A DNA stretch of 64,000 nt from Flavobacteriaceae bacterium (lineage in GTDB: Bacteria; Bacteroidota; Bacteroidia; Flavobacteriales; Flavobacteriaceae), in the NCBI GenBank assembly GCA_024644725.1, contig JAHEHE010000001.1, positions 1 through 64,000 on the forward strand, written 5' to 3'. A program made the position numbers and the translations under genes. The notes below the pieces were generated by a model that worked only from the letters and a program-made list of their open reading frames with translations, was not told where the DNA came from and did not search any database. Within the stretch, counting starts at the first letter, position 1; every line of letters begins with the position of its first letter. This document shows, piece by piece, positions 57,763-64,000 of the stretch.

Positions 57763-59436
57763 TTATTTTCTCATTTCCTTACGTCTTCTTGAAAAAGACA
57801 TCTGTCCGAGTTTGTCAGTGGCGCATCGGAAACCGATGTAGTTGGTTGCCATGTACTCAGGCAGGTATCTTCTCTGAGACGGATCCAACCAGTAGGCTCT
57901 ATCCTTCCAGGATCCTCCCTTAAATACTCGGGTCTGGTCGCTGATCAACGTATTTCTTGTTTTGGTATCATACTGCTGGATGATCAAACCACTCTCACCG
58001 ATCTGACGCGGAATCTGAGGTGAGTTGTACATTCTCGGTTTGCTGTCTACCTCATCCTCGTCGCGGAAAAATTGCTTGGTCGAGGCCAGGTCTCCATCTC
58101 TACTGTCGATGTTGTACGCCTTTTCATAGTTTCTTCTCATGAAGGCATCTCTTTTCGTCACCGGCACGTATTTCACGCTACCCGGAAGGTCCCTGGGAAC
58201 AATCTTTCCGTTGTCAAGCGTATCGAATTCCACACTGTTGTAGTCAACGATCACTACATTGCCTTCCTTGTCTATCTTTTTCTTGGTGAATACGTTTCCA
58301 CGGAAGTAACTGAAGTCATTGGCATCATTGTCAATAATAGGCCTGTATACATCAGCCACCCATTCTGCGACGTTTCCGCTCATGTCGTACAATCCAAATG
58401 CATTGGGCTTATACGATTTGATTTTCATAGTGATGTCTGCTCCGTCATTGCTCCATCCAGCCAAACCACTGTAGTCTCCCTTGCCTTGTTTGAAGTTGGC
58501 CATTTGGTCACCTCGGTAACGTCTTGAAGTCTCCCGGGTCGAATTACCATCCCAGGCATATTTCTTTCTTCCTCGAATCGAGTTATACTCTCTGTTCTCC
58601 ACCTCAGCTTTGGCTGCGTACTCCCACTCTGCCTCTGTTGGCAAACGGAAGCGTTGTGCCAGAATACCGTCTGAAGTCTTCACATGACGACCTGTGAAAG
58701 AGCCACTGGATGGTTTTTCTTTCTTTGAGAAGTCTTTGATCCCTTTGTAGTAAATGGTCGAATCACCGTCGAACAACAAGTTCGGATTGGTCAGGTAGGT
58801 CTCTGTGTCAAAACGGTTTGCACCTTCCACTTCAAGAGAGTCCAGATCGAAAAGGGTGTGCAACACGCCTTTTTCAATGAGAATCTTCTCGTTCACCCTG
58901 TCGGTTCTCCACTTGCAGTATTCCGTTGCCTGTCTCCAGGAAACGCCCACAACCGGGTATTCCGCATAAGCAGGATGCCTCAGGTAATTCTCAGTCAACA
59001 ATTCATTGTATCCCAAGGTATTTCTCCAAACAAGTGTATCCGGCAATGCGGCCTGATAGATTTTGCGATAGGTATCATCGGATGGAGGAAATACTTTTTC
59101 GAGATATTGCAGATAAAGCAAGTACTCGATGTTGGTCACCTCTGCCTCGTCCATATAAAAGGAACGCACCTGTTGCTTCACAGGCGTGGTGTTCCAGTCA
59201 AACATAACGTCATCCTGCACACTCCCCATAGTAAAGGTACCACCTTCGATCAGAACCATACCCGGAGGTGGCCCTGTTTCTCTATAGTTGGCATTCGCCT
59301 GGAACCCGCCGTATTTCGGATTATTGTACTCCCAGCCGGTCAGGGTAGACACGGCCTTGTTGCTTTTGCTGCAACTCGCCATAAGCACGGCCAAGAGCCC
59401 GAGGAGAATTAGTCTGTTACTGCTAAACTTTTTCAT
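57763..59436 (-). CDS. gldJ: Gliding motility/type IX secretion lipoprotein GldJ
   Basis: 557-aa lipoprotein with signal peptide ending LAVLMASC (C22). The body is a formylglycine-generating-enzyme/sulfatase-modifying-like fold: GMVLIEGGTFTMGSVQDD, VRSFYMDEAEVTNIEYL, YPVVGVSWRQATEYCKWR, FRLPTEAEWEYAAKAE, FGLYDMSGNVAEWVADVY, RVFKGGSWKDRAYWLDPSQR. GldJ stabilises the gliding and type IX secretion machinery in Flavobacteriia (GldK is its paralogue, but GldK is in the gldKLMN cluster). Position next to porU on the opposite strand is the standard flavobacterial arrangement. Confidence 0.94.
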   Translation of the reverse strand: MKKFSSNRLILLGLLAVLMASCSKSNKAVSTLTGWEYNNPKYGGFQANANYRETGPPPGMVLIEGGTFTMGSVQDDVMFDWNTTPVKQQVRSFYMDEAEVTNIEYLLYLQYLEKVFPPSDDTYRKIYQAALPDTLVWRNTLGYNELLTENYLRHPAYAEYPVVGVSWRQATEYCKWRTDRVNEKILIEKGVLHTLFDLDSLEVEGANRFDTETYLTNPNLLFDGDSTIYYKGIKDFSKKEKPSSGSFTGRHVKTSDGILAQRFRLPTEAEWEYAAKAEVENREYNSIRGRKKYAWDGNSTRETSRRYRGDQMANFKQGKGDYSGLAGWSNDGADITMKIKSYKPNAFGLYDMSGNVAEWVADVYRPIIDNDANDFSYFRGNVFTKKKIDKEGNVVIVDYNSVEFDTLDNGKIVPRDLPGSVKYVPVTKRDAFMRRNYEKAYNIDSRDGDLASTKQFFRDEDEVDSKPRMYNSPQIPRQIGESGLIIQQYDTKTRNTLISDQTRVFKGGSWKDRAYWLDPSQRRYLPEYMATNYIGFRCATDKLGQMSFSRRRKEMRK

Positions 59437-59542
59437 AATTATTGTTGACTTTATTTAGATATACTAAAACTAACGAAAGGTTTGACATCCTGTGAATATC
59501 AACTTCAATCTCGCTTTCAATGCTTGTATAACGATTGTTTTT

Positions 59543-59550
59543 TACCTTTA
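59543..59550 (+). promoter_or_regulatory. -7-like box (TACCTTTA) for porU
   Basis: TAnnTTTA, 49 nt before the chosen porU start; TTG at 59524-59526 is 16 nt upstream. It also argues against the longer porU frame beginning at 59492. Confidence 0.4.
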
Positions 59551-59599
59551 TTATGTGTATTGTTGTAAATTCTCAATATTTAAGACTTTATTCCCAGTC

Positions 59600-62500
59600 A
59601 TGCGCGTCAGGGTACTTTCAATTCTCTCGTTTTTACTGTTTACGCTTTGGAGTCACGGTCAGGTTTCGGATTCCCGATCCTTCGAACTGGAATGGGAACA
59701 ATCACAGCTGCGATCCTCCAGGCATGGCATCAATCTTCAGGTGCCCATAGTTCGGAATCAGGGATTTGACGCCAACGCCCTGCCCACCTACTCTACTTCC
59801 TTCAACGTGCAAAACAAAGGAATCGTGCTCGACTACCAAATTATTAATGTTAAATTTTCCTCAATTTCAGACCAGGAGATGTCGGGTATCCGTCAAGCGG
59901 ACATCCCCAACGCGCTGAATCCGAAATTTTCCCTTTCCTCGGTCAGGGGCAAAACCCTGGGCACGATCGATATCAATCCAATGATTCGACAGGGTGGACA
60001 AGTGAAGAAAGTTACTTCATTTACCTTGAATTACAACCTTGGGGCCGATGGGGCATTGGGTTCTTCAAATCGGTCTGCCACCATCGCTATGAAAGAAAAT
60101 TCGGTCCTGAGAACAGGAACCTGGCACAAATTCAGGATCGACACCACCGGAATATTCAAGATCGACAAAGAGCTACTCGGAGAAATTGGAGTCAACACAG
60201 CCGGGTTGGACCCGAGGAACATCAGGATCTACGGCAACGGCGGAGCGATGCTTCCTCAGCGCAACGACGCATTTCGATATGATGACCTCGAAGAGAATGC
60301 CTTGTATGTAGAAGGCGAAGAGGATGGTGTTTTTGATGATTCGGACTACATATTGTTCTATGGTCAGGGGCCTGAAAGCTGGATTCTGGATACGTCCGAC
60401 TTCTTTGAAACCCGTCACACGACGAATCTCTACAGCGATCACGCTTACTATTTTGTCACTGTGGACCAGGGACCTGGGCGACGTATTGAAACCCGGGCGC
60501 CTATCGAAGAATCGGCTGCTGTTGTTTTGGATACCTATCACGATTTTGCCCTGCACGAAATTGAGGAGATCAATTTGTTCTCCAACGGCCAACAATGGCT
60601 TGGGGAAGACTTCAGCTTCCAGGACACGAGAAGCTTCAATTTCGAATTCCGGGACCTGGATAGCTCCAGGGAACTGAGCATCCGTCTGCGTGGGGCGGCG
60701 GTCTCGTTTTCGAATACGAGCATGAGCGCCTCCTTGAACGGCGCACCCATTGTCACCCTTTCTTTCAGGGCTCAGAACCCGAATTCTCTCACCCTGGCCT
60801 CGACCAGCGAGGAGTCCTCGGCTTTCAGCTCGAATTCGGAGCGCCTGCAGATCCAAATCAATTATGACAATGGTGGAAATCCCTCTTCAAGGGCCTACCT
60901 GGATTACATAGAAATTCTGGGCTCGAAGAACCTGATCGCGAGGGATCGCCAGTTTGGATTTCGCAATGTGGATGCCACATCTGCGGGTACTATCTATGAA
61001 TACAGCATACAAAACTCTGCGAATGTCATGCATCTTTGGGATGTGACCAACCCTTTGAGCCCGGGAGCTGTCATGAATCTGTCAGGAGGTTCGGAATTTC
61101 GCTTTCGCTTCAGGGGAGGAGAGCTTCGCGAATATGTGTTGAGCACCGGCGACGATTTTCTCGTGCCTGAGACGACAGAGGATTCCCCCATTGAAAACCA
61201 AAACCTGCACGCTTTGAAGGATCTGGATTATCTGATCATCACACGTGATTTTCTTATCGGCGAAGCGGAGAGAATAGCAGATTATCACCGGGAGCAATCG
61301 GGCCTGAACGTCGCTGTAATCGATCTTGAACAGGTTTACAACGAGTTCTCCTCTGGATCCCCTGACCTCACGGCCATTCGAGACTTCATCAGGCACTTGT
61401 ATATGAATTCGAGCCCCGAAAGGAGAATTCGTTATCTCTGCCTCTTCGGTGATGCTTCTTTCGATTTCAAGGACCGAATTTCCGACAACAACAATCTTGT
61501 TCCCGCATTTCAAAGCTTCGAGAGCTTCAACCTGGCCACTTCTTATGTGACGGACGATTATTTCGGTATGATGGATGAAACGGAAGGCGATCTGGTGAGT
61601 TCAGACAAACAGGATGTGGCTACAGGCAGGTTCGCTGTCACCACCCTTTCAGAAGCGCAGGACGTGGTCAATAAAACCCTTAAATATTATGCTGAGAGTT
61701 CATTTGGAGACTGGAGAAACACAGTGACCTTCGTCGCCGATGATCCGGATGAACCGAACGAATTCATTCTCCAGCAAACGGTTGACCTCATCGCTCAGGA
61801 AGTCGAATCGACCCGACCCGAATTCAATTTGAAAAAGATCTATTCGGATGCATATCCCCAGGAATCGACAGCGGGCGGAGAACGCTACCCTGCAGTGAAT
61901 CAAGCCATTGATAACGCGGTGGAATCCGGATCCCTGGTTCTCGACTATTTTGGGCATGGCGGCGTCAACGGCTGGGCGAATGAGCGCATCCTTGAGGTTC
62001 CCCAGGTTCAAAACTGGTCCAATTTCAATACGCTGCCCTTGTTTATAACCGTAACCTGCGAGTTCGCGCGTTATGACAATCCGCTAAGGCCAACCGCTGG
62101 AGAATTCGCCCTGCTCAACAGAAATGGTGGACCCGTATCGCTGATCTCCACTACACGTGAGATCTTCATAAGCGTCGGACAGGTCTTCAACAGAACTTTG
62201 TTTGAGCAGCTTTTTGACCCTGAAAATGAATCGTATAGCATTTCTGAGGCGCTGATGTACTCCAAACACGAATTCGGATCGCCTCAACGTTTGTTCGTCT
62301 ACTTTTTCGGAGATCCTGCGATGAGACTGGCCCTGGGTAAACCGGATATCAAACTCACCCGAATCAACGGCAAGGATATTGATCAGCAGGCCGATACCCT
62401 CAAGGCACTCTCAAGGATAAACCTCGAAGGAGTCGTGACGGACGCTGCAGGCAATCCGGCGAGCAACTTCAACGGCACCTTGAGCGCAACTATTTTTGAC

Positions 62501-63424
62501 AAGGCGTTGGACAAGAGCACCCTCGACAACGACAATTTTGGAAGAAAAATGGAGTTCACCTCTATTGAGAGCAAGATTTTCAGGGGACGAGCGTCAGTTA
62601 CAGCTGGTAAATTCGCCTTTGAGTTCATCGTGCCAAGAGACATTCGGATTGCCTATGGCCAGGCGAAAATAAGTCTCTATGCCGACAACCAGCAGATCGA
62701 CAAGGCCGGAGCCGACCGGTCAGTGGTCGTCGGGGGCGTGGATCCGAATGCACCAGAGGACACCCAGGGCCCGACAATTCAATTATTCATGAATGACGAG
62801 TCATTTGTAGACGGGGGAAATACCAGCTCTTCACCCCTGCTATACGCGATACTGGAAGACGAATCCGGAATCAACACATCCATCACCTCTGTCGACCATG
62901 ACATCATTGCCATTTTGGATGACGACAATGCCAACCCTTATGTCCTGAACGACTATTATGAAACTGAGCTTGATGACTTTAAGAAGGGCAAAGTCAAGTT
63001 CCCTTTCAGGGAACTTGAGCCTGGTTTGCACACGGTTAAATTTAAATGTTGGGATACGTACAATAATCCATCTGAAACAACGTTAACTTTTATTGTAGTC
63101 AATGACAACGACTTAATATTAAGTAATGTATTGAATTACCCAAATCCGTTCGTGAATTATACCGAATTTTGGTTCAATCACAACAAACCGAATGAGGCCC
63201 TGGAAGTACAGGTGCAGATTTTCACGATCTCGGGTAAGCTGATAAAGACCCTTAACCAATCCGTTCAATCTGACGGTTTGCTCTCCAGGGAAATAACCTG
63301 GAACGGACTCGATGATTTTGGGAACAAAATTGGTAAGGGCGTTTATGTATACAGACTTCATGTTAGATCGATGCTTTCAAATGCCTCGGCAGAAAAATTT
63401 GAAAAACTCGTCATTCTGCAATAG
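59600..63424 (+). CDS. porU: Type IX secretion sortase PorU
   Basis: 1274 aa from the ATG at 59600, which gives the signal peptide MRVRVLSILSFLLFTLWSHG-Q. PorU is a gingipain-like (C25) cysteine protease on the cell surface that removes C-terminal signals from type IX cargo and attaches it to lipopolysaccharide. The peptidase domain covers about residues 530-920, with the likely catalytic His786 in YFGHGGVNGW and Cys820 in ITVTCEFARYDNP. The C-terminal 90 residues (LNYPNPFVNYTEFWFNH, VQIFTISGKLIKTL, GKGVYVYRL) are a type IX secretion CTD. Followed 39 nt later by porV. Confidence 0.95.
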   Translation: MRVRVLSILSFLLFTLWSHGQVSDSRSFELEWEQSQLRSSRHGINLQVPIVRNQGFDANALPTYSTSFNVQNKGIVLDYQIINVKFSSISDQEMSGIRQADIPNALNPKFSLSSVRGKTLGTIDINPMIRQGGQVKKVTSFTLNYNLGADGALGSSNRSATIAMKENSVLRTGTWHKFRIDTTGIFKIDKELLGEIGVNTAGLDPRNIRIYGNGGAMLPQRNDAFRYDDLEENALYVEGEEDGVFDDSDYILFYGQGPESWILDTSDFFETRHTTNLYSDHAYYFVTVDQGPGRRIETRAPIEESAAVVLDTYHDFALHEIEEINLFSNGQQWLGEDFSFQDTRSFNFEFRDLDSSRELSIRLRGAAVSFSNTSMSASLNGAPIVTLSFRAQNPNSLTLASTSEESSAFSSNSERLQIQINYDNGGNPSSRAYLDYIEILGSKNLIARDRQFGFRNVDATSAGTIYEYSIQNSANVMHLWDVTNPLSPGAVMNLSGGSEFRFRFRGGELREYVLSTGDDFLVPETTEDSPIENQNLHALKDLDYLIITRDFLIGEAERIADYHREQSGLNVAVIDLEQVYNEFSSGSPDLTAIRDFIRHLYMNSSPERRIRYLCLFGDASFDFKDRISDNNNLVPAFQSFESFNLATSYVTDDYFGMMDETEGDLVSSDKQDVATGRFAVTTLSEAQDVVNKTLKYYAESSFGDWRNTVTFVADDPDEPNEFILQQTVDLIAQEVESTRPEFNLKKIYSDAYPQESTAGGERYPAVNQAIDNAVESGSLVLDYFGHGGVNGWANERILEVPQVQNWSNFNTLPLFITVTCEFARYDNPLRPTAGEFALLNRNGGPVSLISTTREIFISVGQVFNRTLFEQLFDPENESYSISEALMYSKHEFGSPQRLFVYFFGDPAMRLALGKPDIKLTRINGKDIDQQADTLKALSRINLEGVVTDAAGNPASNFNGTLSATIFDKALDKSTLDNDNFGRKMEFTSIESKIFRGRASVTAGKFAFEFIVPRDIRIAYGQAKISLYADNQQIDKAGADRSVVVGGVDPNAPEDTQGPTIQLFMNDESFVDGGNTSSSPLLYAILEDESGINTSITSVDHDIIAILDDDNANPYVLNDYYETELDDFKKGKVKFPFRELEPGLHTVKFKCWDTYNNPSETTLTFIVVNDNDLILSNVLNYPNPFVNYTEFWFNHNKPNEALEVQVQIFTISGKLIKTLNQSVQSDGLLSREITWNGLDDFGNKIGKGVYVYRLHVRSMLSNASAEKFEKLVILQ

Positions 63425-63463
63425 CAATAACAACAAGTTCTCAACCCTAAAATGGTTTTTTAA

Positions 63464-64000
63464 ATGAAAAAATTAAGCGTCGTTGTCCTAGTTTTGCTCC
63501 TGGGTCTTTCAAAGGCATATGCCCAGGATGACGAAGTCAACCCGATTACAACAGCCGCACCTTTTCTGCTCATCGCTCCTGACGCACGCGCGGGAGGTCT
63601 CGCGGATATGGGGGTAGCCACCTCTCCGGATGCAAGCTCACTTCATTACAACCCGGCCAAATACGCATTTTCCGAATCGCAATGGCAAATCGGACTGAAT
63701 TACACACCCTGGTTGAGAAACCTGACCAATGACGTGAGCCTGACCAGCCTTTTTGTGTCCAACAAGATCAACGAGAGAAGTGCCTGGGCAACCAGTCTGA
63801 CCTATTTTTCTTTGGGATCCATCGAGCTGACAGACGGCTCCGGCATAAGCCTGGGAACAGAGAACCCCAACGAGTTCGCCATTGACGGGACCTATTCCCT
63901 GAAACTTAGCGAAGTGATATCCATGGCCGTCGGCCTTCGATACATTCATTCGAACCTTGCGGTACGCGTCGACAATTCAGAAATCCAGACCGTGAACACC
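63464..64000 (+). CDS. porV: Type IX secretion outer-membrane protein PorV (3' end outside window)
   Basis: Open from the ATG at 63464 to the window edge, 179 codons visible. Signal peptide MKKLSVVVLVLLLGLSKAYA-Q. It is followed by NPITTAAPFLLIAPDARAGG, LADMGVATSPDASSLHYNPA and KYAFSESQWQIGLNYTPWLR, the FadL-like barrel opening of PorV/LptO. PorV shuttles cargo from the SprA/Sov translocon to the PorU sortase and sits on the surface with it. Co-transcribed with porU. The C-terminal part cannot be judged. Confidence 0.94.
   Translation, partial: MKKLSVVVLVLLLGLSKAYAQDDEVNPITTAAPFLLIAPDARAGGLADMGVATSPDASSLHYNPAKYAFSESQWQIGLNYTPWLRNLTNDVSLTSLFVSNKINERSAWATSLTYFSLGSIELTDGSGISLGTENPNEFAIDGTYSLKLSEVISMAVGLRYIHSNLAVRVDNSEIQTVNT

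Overview
The window looks like chromosomal DNA from a member of the Flavobacteriia (Bacteroidota). The evidence is a gldJ-porU-porV type IX secretion/gliding block, outer-membrane beta-barrel and TonB-receptor genes, many short-signal lipoproteins, Flavobacteriia-style housekeeping genes, few Shine-Dalgarno sequences, and repeated promoter -7 boxes of the Bacteroidota form TAnnTTTG. It is gene-dense. I saw no insertion sequence, prophage, CRISPR array, rRNA or tRNA. The first gene (prfB) and last gene (porV) are cut by the window edges.

Layout. 1-6.4 kb: prfB and a HAD phosphatase, then a plus-strand set of GntP/DsdX-like permease, RidA, D-serine dehydratase/D-threonine aldolase-like PLP enzyme, a lipoprotein and an M19 dipeptidase. 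Together these read as a D-amino-acid uptake and breakdown route. 6.5-9 kb: a MORN-type repeat lipoprotein, an Ig-like lipoprotein and a translationally coupled PAS + metallo-beta-lactamase pair. 9-17 kb (mostly minus): comM/yifB, tyrosine catabolism (hpd, hmgA), Fe-S maturation (NifU-like, Mrp), a surface lipoprotein and ComF. 17-27 kb: a membrane-anchored coiled-coil protein, glyS, a very large outer-membrane barrel protein, ogt, tatD, arsC-like and a TonB-dependent receptor. 27-30.3 kb: an overlooked small membrane protein, fumC-guaD and an eRF1-like small protein, and another overlooked small protein. 30.4-38.5 kb (minus): a gluconokinase/6-phosphogluconate dehydrogenase fusion, a gluconate-2-dehydrogenase-like pair (GMC oxidoreductase + subunit 3), a DinB protein and ackA-pta. 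38.6-41.3 kb (plus): hutI, DinB, lipA.

41.3-42.0 kb holds no conventional gene but three diverged copies of one small transcription unit. Each has a C-rich 5' segment, an identical 28-nt core that can encode an eight-residue peptide (MINFELVS), and an intrinsic terminator whose stem starts at the stop codon. Paired changes in the stems support RNA structure. This is the best candidate for an undescribed system here.

42.05-50.6 kb (minus) is a long envelope/cell-division operon read as tpx-dgkA-ftsK-lolA-lptG-ribB-lpxK-punA. The RibBA-like protein has lost the zinc ligands of its GTP cyclohydrolase II half. 50.6-53.9 kb: lpdA, a lone LolC/E-like permease and a YkgJ-type cysteine-cluster protein. 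54-64 kb: argS, a DUF4468 protein, murF, and the type IX secretion genes gldJ, porU and porV.

Several genes (tatD, glyS, murF, hutI, ykgJ, the DUF4468 gene and the TonB receptor) have a -7-like box only 4-6 nt before the start codon, which suggests leaderless or nearly leaderless mRNAs.
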